Below, one piece after another: positions 25,923 through 34,027 of a stretch of DNA of 64,000 nucleotides. Origin of the DNA: JACVRW01 sp963728155 (GTDB lineage: Bacteria > Actinomycetota > Thermoleophilia > Solirubrobacterales > Thermoleophilaceae); contig CAVSJF010000006.1 of NCBI GenBank assembly GCA_963728155.1, forward strand, positions 744,001-808,000, given 5' to 3'. The notes under the pieces were generated by a model. That model ran no database searches, was not told the origin of the DNA, and saw only the letters and a program-made list of their open reading frames with translations. Position 1 is the first letter of the stretch. Each line of letters opens with the position of its first letter. The translations under genes were made by a program, and so were the position numbers.

Positions 25923-27521
25923 TCAGATGCGCAGCACGCCGCCGGGGCTGCGCGTGATCGGAGCGTTGAGCACCGCCGAGAGCGACATCCCCAGCGTGTT
26001 GCGCGTCTCGACCGGGTCGAGCAGCCCGTCGTCGCGCAGCTCGGAGGTGAGGTGATAGGGATGGCTCGTCCCCTCGAAGTGCTCGTACACCTCGCGCTCG
26101 ATCTCCTCCAGCTGGGCGGCGTCGGGTTGGATGCCCTGCCGGCGCAGGCTGGCCACGCGCACCTGGGTGAGCGTCTTCGACGCCTGCTCGGAGCCCATGA
26201 TCGAGGAGCGCGAGTTGGGCCAGGCGAAGAGGAGCCGCGGGTCCCAGGTCCGGCCCGCCATCGCATAGTTGCCCGCCCCCTGCGACGCGTGGGCGAGCAG
26301 AGAGATCTTGGGCACGGTCAGGTTGGCCTGGACCATGAGCATCTTCGCCCCGTCCTTCGAGATGCCGCGCCGCTCGTAGTCCCGGCCCACCATGAAGCCG
26401 GTGATGCTGTGCATGAACAGCACGGGGATCCCATCGCGGTTGCACAGCTGCATGAACTGCGAAGCCTTGTTGGCGGCCTCGCTGAAGAGGACGCCGTTGT
26501 TACCGAGGATTCCGACCTTGAAGCCCCAGATGAAGGCCCAGCCGGTCACGAGCGTGTCGCCGTAGCCGGGCTTGAACTCGTGAAAGAGGCTGCCGTCGAC
26601 GATGCGCGCGATCGCCTCGCGTATGTCGAACTGCTTCTTGATGTCGTCGGGGATGATCCCGTAGAGCTCCTCCGGGTCGTAGAAGGGGGGCTCGGGCTCG
26701 CGCCGGTCGCGGTCGGCCTTGGGCTCGCGCCCCCACAGCCCGACGATCTCCCGGGCGAGAGCGATGGCCTCGGGCTCGTCGTCGACGGCGTAGTCCGCCG
26801 TGCCCGAGACGGTGGTGTGCATGTCGGCTCCGCCCAGCTCGTCAGCGGTCACGTCCTCCCCGGTGGCGGCCTTGACCAGCGGAGGGCCGGCGAGGAACAC
26901 GCAGCCCGTCCCGCGCACCATGATCGACTGGTCGCACAGCGTGGGGAGATAGGCGCCGCCCGCGGTGCACCACCCCAGCACGAGGGCGACCTGCGGGATC
27001 CCGGCGGCGCTCAGCAGGCACTGCTGCTGGAAGATGTGCCCCGCCTCGGCGTAGATCTCGTCCTGCAGCTGGAGGTAGGCGCCCCCCGAGTCGATGAGGT
27101 GCACGACCGGCAGCCGGTTCTCGAGCGCGATCCGCAGCGCGCGCACGATCTTGCGAACCGAGTGGGGGTACCACGCTCCACCCTTGAGCGAGCTGTCGTT
27201 GGCGATCACGACCACCTCGCGACCGCTGACGATGCCTATGCCGGACACCACCAGCGCTTGCGGCGCGTCGCCCCCGTAGGACTCCCCGGCCGCCAGGGCT
27301 GAGAGCTCGAGGAAGGGCGAGCCGCGGTCGAGCAGCAGGTCGAGACGGGCGCGCACGGTCAGCTTGTTCTGCTCTTCGAGGCGCTTCAGGGCTTTCTCGG
27401 GGCGCACGTGTCGTGCCGCGTGGAGGCGTTCGCGCAGGTCGCGGGCCAACTCCAGGTTGTGCTCGCGGTTGGCCCGGTATCCCGGTGAGGACGTGTCGAC
27501 CTGCGATGCGATGCGCCGCAC
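25923..27521 (-). CDS. Acyl-CoA carboxylase, carboxyltransferase (beta) subunit
   Basis: Biotin-dependent carboxyltransferase of the methylcrotonyl-/geranyl-CoA carboxylase type (LiuB/AtuC). Features include LIDSGGAYLQLQDEIY, the acyl-CoA site region GWCTAGGAYLPTLCDQ, PLVKAATGEDVTADELGGADMHT and the second half motif GFMVGRDYERRGISKDGAK. Length of 532 residues is as expected. GTG 27521 starts one base after the carrier-protein stop. The context (AtuA-like, biotin carboxylase, hydratase, TetR) favours branched or terpenoid acyl-CoA. Geranyl-CoA and methylcrotonyl-CoA specificity cannot be told apart by eye. Confidence 0.87.
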   Translation of the reverse strand: MRRIASQVDTSSPGYRANREHNLELARDLRERLHAARHVRPEKALKRLEEQNKLTVRARLDLLLDRGSPFLELSALAAGESYGGDAPQALVVSGIGIVSGREVVVIANDSSLKGGAWYPHSVRKIVRALRIALENRLPVVHLIDSGGAYLQLQDEIYAEAGHIFQQQCLLSAAGIPQVALVLGWCTAGGAYLPTLCDQSIMVRGTGCVFLAGPPLVKAATGEDVTADELGGADMHTTVSGTADYAVDDEPEAIALAREIVGLWGREPKADRDRREPEPPFYDPEELYGIIPDDIKKQFDIREAIARIVDGSLFHEFKPGYGDTLVTGWAFIWGFKVGILGNNGVLFSEAANKASQFMQLCNRDGIPVLFMHSITGFMVGRDYERRGISKDGAKMLMVQANLTVPKISLLAHASQGAGNYAMAGRTWDPRLLFAWPNSRSSIMGSEQASKTLTQVRVASLRRQGIQPDAAQLEEIEREVYEHFEGTSHPYHLTSELRDDGLLDPVETRNTLGMSLSAVLNAPITRSPGGVLRI

Positions 27522-27522
27522 G

Positions 27523-28017
27523 TCAGTCGTCCTGCGGCGCGAGTGCCACGAGAGCCGCCCCCCGATCGAAGTTCTCGCCGACGTCCAGGAAGACGCGCTC
27601 CACCAGGCCGTCGCGAGAGGCCGTGATCTCGCTCTGCATCTTCATGCTCTCGATGACCACGAGCGGCTGCCCGAGGCTCACCAGGTCGCCGGTCTGGACG
27701 TCGACCCGCACGACCATCCCGGGCATCGGCGCAGTCGCGAGGTCGGCCTGGTCGGCACCCGCACCGAGGCGCTCGACCGGGTCCACCACGGTGAGCTCCC
27801 AGGCGCGGCCGAACGCGTGCACGAAGACCGAGTCGCCCTGGACGGCGATCCATATCCGCTCGACTCGGTCGTCGCAGCGCAGCTCGTAGCCGTCACCCGC
27901 GAGGTGCAGGCTGCAGCGGTGCGGGCGCCCGTCGATGAAAACCGTGGCCTCCTCGCCATGGCGCGCCACGTCGACCGGCAGCGGGGCGCCGTTGCTCAGC
28001 GCGATCTCGAGCGACAT
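27523..28017 (-). CDS. Biotin carboxyl carrier domain protein of the carboxylase
   Basis: Carries biotin between the carboxylase and carboxyltransferase sites. The C-terminal biotinyl domain has the target motif VIESMKMQSEI, preceded by ATAPMPGMVVRVDVQTGDLVS (typical hinge). The N-terminal half (LSNGAPLPVDVARHGEEATV) looks like the BT linker domain found in fused alpha subunits. ATG 28017 starts two bases after the biotin carboxylase stop codon begins its last base (TGA-G-ATG). Together the two frames total 656 residues, the size of a fused AtuF/LiuD subunit, so this may be half of a split gene. Confidence 0.82.
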   Translation of the reverse strand: MSLEIALSNGAPLPVDVARHGEEATVFIDGRPHRCSLHLAGDGYELRCDDRVERIWIAVQGDSVFVHAFGRAWELTVVDPVERLGAGADQADLATAPMPGMVVRVDVQTGDLVSLGQPLVVIESMKMQSEITASRDGLVERVFLDVGENFDRGAALVALAPQDD

Positions 28018-28018
28018 C

Positions 28019-29497
28019 TCAGGCCCTCCACTCCCCCATCGACGCGAGCGGCTCGGGCGCCGCGTCCCGGCGGTCGAACCGCGGGCTTCCCAATGCGGCC
28101 GCCGCAACCAGGCTGCGTTCCTCACCCTGGTCGGGCGGAGGCACGGCGAGCGCGTCGGCGTGCTCGTCGAGAAAGCCGGTGTGCGTGTTGCCCGCCGCGA
28201 AATCGGGATGCGCGAGCACACGCTCGAGAAAGGCCGTGTTGGTGACCGTGCCCAGCAGCACGGTGTTGCGCAGCGCCAGGCGGCCGCGCCTCACCGCCTC
28301 CTCGCGCGACTCTCCGTAGGTCACCACCTTGGCGATCATGGGGTCGAACGAGGCGCTCACCTGCTGACCCTCGACAACGCCGTGGTCGACCCGGATCCCT
28401 TCGCCGGCGGGAAAGCGCACCAGATGCAGCCGGCCGGTGGCGGGCACGAAGCCGGCATCCGCGTCCTCGGCGTAGACGCGGCACTCCACGGCGTGGCCAC
28501 GCATGCGCACGTCGTCCTGGGTGAAGGACAGCGGCTCGCCGGCGGCCACGCGCAACTGCTCGGCCACGATGTCGATGCCGGTCACCTGCTCGGTCACCGG
28601 GTGCTCGACCTGGAGTCTCGTGTTCATCTCCAGGAAGAAGAAGTTGCGCTCCTCGTCGACGATCATCTCGACCGTGCCCGCCGAGACGTAGCCGACGGCG
28701 CGCGCCAGCGCCACGGCCTGGGCGCCCATGGCGTCCCGCGTCGCCTCGTCCACGAACGGCGAGGGGGCCTCCTCGATCACCTTCTGGTACCGCCGCTGGA
28801 TGGAGCACTCGCGCTCGCCGAGGTGAACGACCGTCCCGTGCTCGTCGGCCATGACCTGAATCTCGATGTGGCGCGGGCGCTCGATGAAGCGCTCCACGAA
28901 AACGCGCCCGTCACCAAAGCTCGCGAGCGCCTCGCCCGACGCCCGTTCGAAAGCCTCCCGGCACTCGCCGGCGTCGCGGGCGATCCGCATGCCCTTGCCT
29001 CCGCCGCCGGCGCTGGCCTTCAGAAGGACCGGGTAGCCGATGCGGGCGGCCTCCTCGACCGCGTCCTGCACCGTGCGAACGGCGCCCTCCGAGCCGGGCA
29101 CCGTCGGCACGCCCGCCTCGAGCGCGAGCCGCTTCGACTCGAGCTTGTCGCCCATGGCCCGGATCGCGTCGGGTCGCGGCCCAACGAACACGACGCCCGC
29201 CGCCGCGAGGGCTTCCGCGAAATCGGCGTTCTCGGCCAGGAAGCCGAAGCCCGGGTGCACGGCCCGCGCCCCGGTGCGCGCGCACGCCGCGATGATCGCG
29301 TCGGCGTCGAGGTACGCCGCCACGGGGGAGGACCCGAACAGCTCGACCGACTCGTCCGCCTCTCGGACGGCGAGTCCGCCCGCATCCTCCGTGTGGAACA
29401 CGGCGACGCTGGCGATCCCCAGCCGGCGAAGCGTGCGAATCACCCGGACGGCGATCTCCCCGCGGTTGGCCACGAGGACCTTCTCGGGGAGCGTCAC
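28019..29497 (-). CDS. Biotin carboxylase subunit of the acyl-CoA carboxylase
   Basis: ATP-grasp enzyme carboxylating biotin. Motifs are VLVANRGEIAVRVIRT, HPGFGFLAENADFA, the ATP-binding loop KASAGGGGKGMRI, EIQVMADEHG, and EMNTRLQVEHPVTEQVTGIDIV. GTG 29497 overlaps the AtuA-like stop (GTGA). The protein ends with PLASMGEWRA, which resembles the junction that leads into the BT domain in fused alpha subunits. A stop here followed at once by the carrier ATG could be true gene fission or a one-base sequence error in the adjacent G runs. Confidence 0.88.
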   Translation of the reverse strand: MTLPEKVLVANRGEIAVRVIRTLRRLGIASVAVFHTEDAGGLAVREADESVELFGSSPVAAYLDADAIIAACARTGARAVHPGFGFLAENADFAEALAAAGVVFVGPRPDAIRAMGDKLESKRLALEAGVPTVPGSEGAVRTVQDAVEEAARIGYPVLLKASAGGGGKGMRIARDAGECREAFERASGEALASFGDGRVFVERFIERPRHIEIQVMADEHGTVVHLGERECSIQRRYQKVIEEAPSPFVDEATRDAMGAQAVALARAVGYVSAGTVEMIVDEERNFFFLEMNTRLQVEHPVTEQVTGIDIVAEQLRVAAGEPLSFTQDDVRMRGHAVECRVYAEDADAGFVPATGRLHLVRFPAGEGIRVDHGVVEGQQVSASFDPMIAKVVTYGESREEAVRRGRLALRNTVLLGTVTNTAFLERVLAHPDFAAGNTHTGFLDEHADALAVPPPDQGEERSLVAAAALGSPRFDRRDAAPEPLASMGEWRA

Positions 29498-31296
29498 GCG
29501 GAAACGGCCGGGCCCGCCAGCAGCCCGCTGGCCTCCCACTCGGCCGGCACGGTCACGGGCAGCTCCAGCAGCATGGCCCCGTAGCTCTTGGCCTGCGGGT
29601 CGTAGCGCAACGTCGACGTTCCCCCGCGCCCGCCGAGCACGCCGTCGAGCAGGTAGTTGACCGCGGACAGTCCGGGCAGGTCCCAGCGCCGCACCGGCCC
29701 GTCGAGATAGTGGGCGAAGAAGCCTGCCACCCGCTCGGCGCCCACCTGTTCGTGAATGATCGAGGCGAACTCCGGCCGGCGCGCCATCAGGCCGATGTTC
29801 GCCTGGTTGCCCTTGTCGCCGCTGCGTGCGTAGGCGATCTGTCGCAACGGCACGGTCACTCCGGACGGGCTCGAGGACGGGACGTCATCGAGCGGCGGCG
29901 TGCGTGGCGTCTCCGGCGCGTACTCGCTCGACACCTCGACCGCGTGCACGTCGTCCCCGATGCGAAACTGCGCGGGCACCTCGGACTTCCCGAGCAGCAC
30001 GTGAAATACGGCGATCGACGGTGCCACGCGGGGCCGACCGGCAAAGAATCCCGTCATCCCCTGCGCGACCAGCGCCATCGGCGCATATTCCGTCGAGAAG
30101 ATCTCGAGCGCCGCCTTGTCGGCGTGGCGCGCGCCGATCTTCACCACCGCCTCGGTCGCCGCATCGTTTCGATGCGCTTCGCCCAACGTGTCCCCCGCTC
30201 CCACGACCTCGACCGAAGACTCGAGCAGCGGTTCGTGCCCGCCTGCCTCGAGCAGCCGCTCTACGCGCGCGATTAGCGCGTGACCGGTCCGCCGGGCCTT
30301 GCCCGCCGCATCCACACCGGCGAACATCGCCGTCGTCATCACGCGGAAGCCGTCCACGTAGGTGGCGGTGGTCTTGTACGTCGAAGGCGGCGCCGAGCCG
30401 CGGGCGCCCGAGATCGCCACGCGGTCGGGTCCTTCCTGCTCGAGCGTCACGCCGCGCCAATCGCACACCACGTCGGGCATCACGTATGCGCCCGGGTCGC
30501 CGATCTCGTAGAGAATCTGCTCACCGACGCTGCCGACGGAGACCAGGCCGCCGGTGCCCTCGGGCTTCGTCACGGTGGCGGTGCCGTCGGCTCGGCACTC
30601 GATGATGGGGAAGCCCATGTCCTCCCAGCCCGGGACGGACGCCCAGTCGGTGAAGTTGCCGCCGGTGCACTGCGGCCCGCACTCGACGATGTGGCCGGCG
30701 AGAGAGCCCGCCGACAGAAGGTCGTAGTCGGTGTCCTTCCAGCCGAACTCGTGCAGCAGAGGCCCGAGCACCACCGCGGAGTCCACGCACCGGCCGGTGA
30801 CCACGATGTCGGCGCCGGCGCCAAGTGCGGCGGCGACGGGCCGCGCGCCCAGGTAGGCGTTCATCGTCATGAGGTTGGAGGGCACCGGCTCGCCGGTGAA
30901 CATGTCGGTGGGCTCGGTGGCCAGCACGTCCTCGAGGCGCGGCGTCAGGTCGTCGCCCTCCACGGCGGCGATCCGAAGCGAGACACCGGCCACCTCAGCC
31001 GCCTCCTCGAAGGCCCGGGCGCACGCAGCGGGGTTGAGCGCGCCGGCGTTGGTGACCACCTTTATCCCGCGCGCGTGTATCTGTTCCAGAAGCGGGGCGA
31101 GCACGGTCACCGCGTCCTTGACGAAGCCGGCATCGGGATCCTTGCTGCGCGCCCGGGCGAGCAGCGCCATCGTGATCTCGGAGAGGTAGTCGGAGACCAG
31201 GTAGTCGACCTCCGCTCGTCCGAGGATCTGCTCGGCGGCGCCCCGGGTGTCGCCCCAGAATGCGGCCCAGCAGCCGATGCTCACGGTGTTCGGCAC
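29494..31296 (-). CDS. AtuA-like protein (acyclic terpene utilisation family)
   Basis: Member of the AtuA family, found at the head of terpene and related acyl-CoA carboxylase clusters; exact activity unknown. Diagnostic segments are IGCWAAFWGDTRGAAEQIL, DYLVSDYLSEITMALLARAR, VVTNAGALNP, IVVTGRCVDSAVVLGPLLHEFGW and the C-terminal domain RSGDKGNQANIGLMAR. About 600 residues, so both AtuA domains are present. The longest frame begins with TTG and runs into the operator, so GTG 31296 ((M)PNTVSIGCW) is preferred. First gene of a five-gene operon; the TetR gene is divergent and probably controls it. Confidence 0.85.
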   Translation of the reverse strand: MPNTVSIGCWAAFWGDTRGAAEQILGRAEVDYLVSDYLSEITMALLARARSKDPDAGFVKDAVTVLAPLLEQIHARGIKVVTNAGALNPAACARAFEEAAEVAGVSLRIAAVEGDDLTPRLEDVLATEPTDMFTGEPVPSNLMTMNAYLGARPVAAALGAGADIVVTGRCVDSAVVLGPLLHEFGWKDTDYDLLSAGSLAGHIVECGPQCTGGNFTDWASVPGWEDMGFPIIECRADGTATVTKPEGTGGLVSVGSVGEQILYEIGDPGAYVMPDVVCDWRGVTLEQEGPDRVAISGARGSAPPSTYKTTATYVDGFRVMTTAMFAGVDAAGKARRTGHALIARVERLLEAGGHEPLLESSVEVVGAGDTLGEAHRNDAATEAVVKIGARHADKAALEIFSTEYAPMALVAQGMTGFFAGRPRVAPSIAVFHVLLGKSEVPAQFRIGDDVHAVEVSSEYAPETPRTPPLDDVPSSSPSGVTVPLRQIAYARSGDKGNQANIGLMARRPEFASIIHEQVGAERVAGFFAHYLDGPVRRWDLPGLSAVNYLLDGVLGGRGGTSTLRYDPQAKSYGAMLLELPVTVPAEWEASGLLAGPAVSA

Positions 31297-31308
31297 GGGC
31301 CAGACTTT

Positions 31309-31324
31309 AAATGAACGTTTATTT
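31309..31324. promoter_or_regulatory. Near-perfect palindrome, probable TetR operator
   Basis: AAATGAACGTTTATTT matches its reverse complement at 14 of 16 positions (one mismatched pair). It lies 13 bp upstream of the AtuA-like start and 34 bp upstream of the TetR-type gene, in a strikingly A/T-rich patch of an otherwise GC-rich sequence. Position and symmetry are those expected for a TetR-family dimer controlling both divergent genes. Confidence 0.65.
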
Positions 31325-31357
31325 GATGTCAAACCCCCGATCTGAGACCTTTAGGGG

Positions 31358-31999
31358 GTGGCCGCACCCTCACTCCCTGCTCCTCCCGGGCCCGTCACCG
31401 GCGCCGACGCGACTCGCGAGCGGCTGCTGCGCGCGGCCCACGAGCTGCTCTACGAGCGGATGGGCGCGCCGGTCTCGGTCAGCGAGATCTGCGCCCGCGC
31501 CGGCGTCAACGTGGCCATGGTCAAGTATTGCTTCGGCGGAAAGGACGCGCTGCTCGACTCGCTGGTCGAGCGGGTCATGGAGGGCTTCCCGCGAGAGATC
31601 GAACGCCTTGCGCGGCTCGATATGCACCCTGCCGCCAAGCTGCGGCGCCACGTCGCGGAGATCGTGCGCAACTACGTCCGCTACCCGTACGTGAACCGTC
31701 TGATGAACGAGCGGCTGCTGGCGCGCAGGCCCGAGACCGTCGAGCGCATGAGCCGTGCCTTCGCCATCCCCGCGCTGGACCTCTACCGGGAGCTCCTCGA
31801 CGAGGGGCGCAGGGAGGGCGGATGGCGGGAGATCGATCCGACGCTCTTCTTCTTCATGGTGATCGGCGTCTGCGAGTTCATCTTCTCCGCCCGGCCGTGG
31901 CTGGAGCACGCGTTCGACCAGCCGCTGGACGACGACCTCGTGGAGAGATTCATCGGTGAGGCGACAGAGCTGGTCGTCCGCGGGGTAAGGAGAACCTGA
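31358..31999 (+). CDS. TetR-family transcriptional regulator
   Basis: Helix-turn-helix regulator of 213 residues. The DNA-binding region reads TRERLLRAAHELLYERMGAPVSVSEICARAGVNVAMVKYCFGGKDALLDSL. The rest is the helical ligand-binding domain, with several Phe and Trp residues (DPTLFFFMVIG; FIFSARPWLEHAF) suited to a hydrophobic effector. GTG 31358 has AGGGGG directly upstream. It is divergent from the AtuA-carboxylase operon and shares its promoter region with a palindrome, so it likely represses that operon and itself until an acyl-CoA or terpenoid ligand binds. Confidence 0.85.
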   Translation: MAAPSLPAPPGPVTGADATRERLLRAAHELLYERMGAPVSVSEICARAGVNVAMVKYCFGGKDALLDSLVERVMEGFPREIERLARLDMHPAAKLRRHVAEIVRNYVRYPYVNRLMNERLLARRPETVERMSRAFAIPALDLYRELLDEGRREGGWREIDPTLFFFMVIGVCEFIFSARPWLEHAFDQPLDDDLVERFIGEATELVVRGVRRT

Positions 32000-32035
32000 A
32001 TGTGACGAACCGCGCTATCGTGCGCGAGGGGGAGA

Positions 32036-34012
32036 ATGGGAACCGAGGAGCAGGGCGTTGCCGTGCTGGACCGCGGGTCGGGATTCGACCCCGTGGCGCA
32101 GCCATCCTCGGCCGACCAGGTGGAGCACCTGGCGCGCACCATCCGGGCGAGTGTCTCGGCGGACGCCGTCCTGATAGCCGAACGTCACCCTGACGGAACG
32201 CTCGTTCCGGCGGGCGCAGCGGGGATGACCGATTCCGCCGTAGAGCGCCTGCTTGCCGGACTCGAAGCGGGCGACGACCTGTCCCCCGGGGTTTGCGTCC
32301 CCCTCGCAGTGGAGGGCGAGCGCGTCGGGGTGCTGTGCATCCATCCCCGCGGCTGCGAGGCCCCCGATGACGACGTGCTGCGTTCGCTGGCCCGCCACGC
32401 GGCGCTGTCGCTCGCCCGCGCGCAGCGGTCGCGTTCACCCGGGCTCTTGCCGGGAGCGCTGGCGCTGCAGGAGGAGTTCGACCGGCTCGTGCTGTCTACG
32501 ACGTGCGAGGAAGAGCTGAGCGCGATGGTTTCCGGCGCGCTCGCGCGGATCCTCGGCGTACCGATGAGCGCCCTCGTGGTCCTCAACGAGGAGCGCGGCG
32601 TGCTACAGATGGCCGCCGGGGCGTTCGGCGCCGACGAAGAGCGCGTCAGGTCCTACCAGACCGATGTGCTCGACACGCGCAGCAACACTGCCCGGGTCTT
32701 CGCCACCGGGCAGCCGTACCTCAGCAACTCCGCCATCAGCGATCCCGGGATCCGTCCCGAGCACGTCCAGGTGTTCGCGATCGATCGAGTGCTGTCGGTT
32801 CCGCTCACCGTCGGCAGGCGACGTATCGGCGTCCTGCACCTCGCCAACAAGCGCGAGGACTTCACCCTGGAGGATCTTGTTCGCGCGGAGGCCCTCGCCC
32901 CGCGGGTGGCAACGGTGGTCGAGCTCGCCCGCACGTCGTTTCGGCTGCGCCGGGAACAGCGCCTGGAGGGCATTCTCAGTCAAATGGCGCTCGGCATCGC
33001 GGCGGGCGCCGGGCTGCAGTCGCTGCTGCCGCCGGCCCTCGAGGAGCTGTCGGCCGTTACGGCGGCAAGCGTCGTGGCCTTGGTACCGAGCGACGCCTCT
33101 CCCGTGGTCCACCGCCGCCGCGATGCACGCCCGGAGCTCGAACGAACGCTGCTCGGGGCGGCGCAGCCCGACGCCGAGCCGCGGACCGGGGCCGCTACGT
33201 CGGAAGCAGGCGGCGAGCCCAGCTGGGCGGCTTTCCATGCCCCGGTCGAGCTGGACGGCGTGCGCTTCGCCACTCTGTCGGCCCTTCGAGGGCGAGCCGA
33301 TCCCTTCGAGAGCGACGAGCGCCGGGCGCTATCGCGCGTCGCGCAGCTTGCGGCGCTGGCGTGGGCTACCGAGAGCTACCTGCAGCAGGCCGCTCAGCTG
33401 GCCCGCGTCCAGGAGAGGGAGCGGGTGTCGGGGGAGCTGCACGCGGACGCCAAGCAGCTCTTGATCGAAGCCCAGGCCCGCCTGGACTCCGTGCTGGGCA
33501 ACGGTCCCATACCGGCGCCGGCGCGCGAGAAGCTCGTCCACGCTCGCGGTCTGCTGATACGCAGCTTCACCGCTATCCGGTCGGTCGCCCACCACCTCTC
33601 CCGGCCCGCTGATTGCGACCTGCCGCTGCGCTTGCGCGCGACGACCTCGGGTGTCCAGGACGAGTTCTCGCTCCCCGTCCGGCTCGAGCTCTCCGCTGAG
33701 GCGAACGACATCGCGAGGGCGCTCTCCGTGCCTCAGGCGGACCTCATCGTCAAGGTCGCCCGGGAGGCGCTCGTGAACGCCGCGAAGCATGGCGGCGGCG
33801 ACTGTCGCGCGACGGTTCGTCTCGACCTCAACGGCGACAGGCGCCTTCATCTCACGGTGGTCGACGACGGCGTGGGCGTGGGCGCGACCGGAGCCGGCCA
33901 CGGGCTCGCGTCGCTGCGGCGCGAGCTCCGCGAACACGGCGGCCGGCTCCAGGTCCGGGCCGTTGCGAGCGGAGGTACGAGGGTCCTCGCGTCGCTTCCG
34001 CTGCGGGACTGA
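32036..34012 (+). CDS. GAF-domain NarL-family histidine kinase with altered H-box (HK1)
   Basis: Cytoplasmic sensor kinase of 658 residues without membrane segments. Three GAF-like sensor domains are discernible (about residues 25-135, 145-300 with SVPLTVGRRRIGVLHLANK, and 310-445), then a HisKA_3 dimerisation helix and a GHKL ATPase domain. The ATPase boxes are intact: N-box VAREALVNAAKHG (Asn581), G1 VVDDGVGVG, G2 AGHGLASLRREL. The phosphoacceptor helix reads GELHADAKQ: His469 is followed by Ala470, where the family normally has an acidic residue needed for autophosphorylation. It converges on HK2 with 15 bp between stops. Confidence 0.82.
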   Translation: MGTEEQGVAVLDRGSGFDPVAQPSSADQVEHLARTIRASVSADAVLIAERHPDGTLVPAGAAGMTDSAVERLLAGLEAGDDLSPGVCVPLAVEGERVGVLCIHPRGCEAPDDDVLRSLARHAALSLARAQRSRSPGLLPGALALQEEFDRLVLSTTCEEELSAMVSGALARILGVPMSALVVLNEERGVLQMAAGAFGADEERVRSYQTDVLDTRSNTARVFATGQPYLSNSAISDPGIRPEHVQVFAIDRVLSVPLTVGRRRIGVLHLANKREDFTLEDLVRAEALAPRVATVVELARTSFRLRREQRLEGILSQMALGIAAGAGLQSLLPPALEELSAVTAASVVALVPSDASPVVHRRRDARPELERTLLGAAQPDAEPRTGAATSEAGGEPSWAAFHAPVELDGVRFATLSALRGRADPFESDERRALSRVAQLAALAWATESYLQQAAQLARVQERERVSGELHADAKQLLIEAQARLDSVLGNGPIPAPAREKLVHARGLLIRSFTAIRSVAHHLSRPADCDLPLRLRATTSGVQDEFSLPVRLELSAEANDIARALSVPQADLIVKVAREALVNAAKHGGGDCRATVRLDLNGDRRLHLTVVDDGVGVGATGAGHGLASLRRELREHGGRLQVRAVASGGTRVLASLPLRD

Positions 34013-34027
34013 ACGCTCTTCGGCCGC

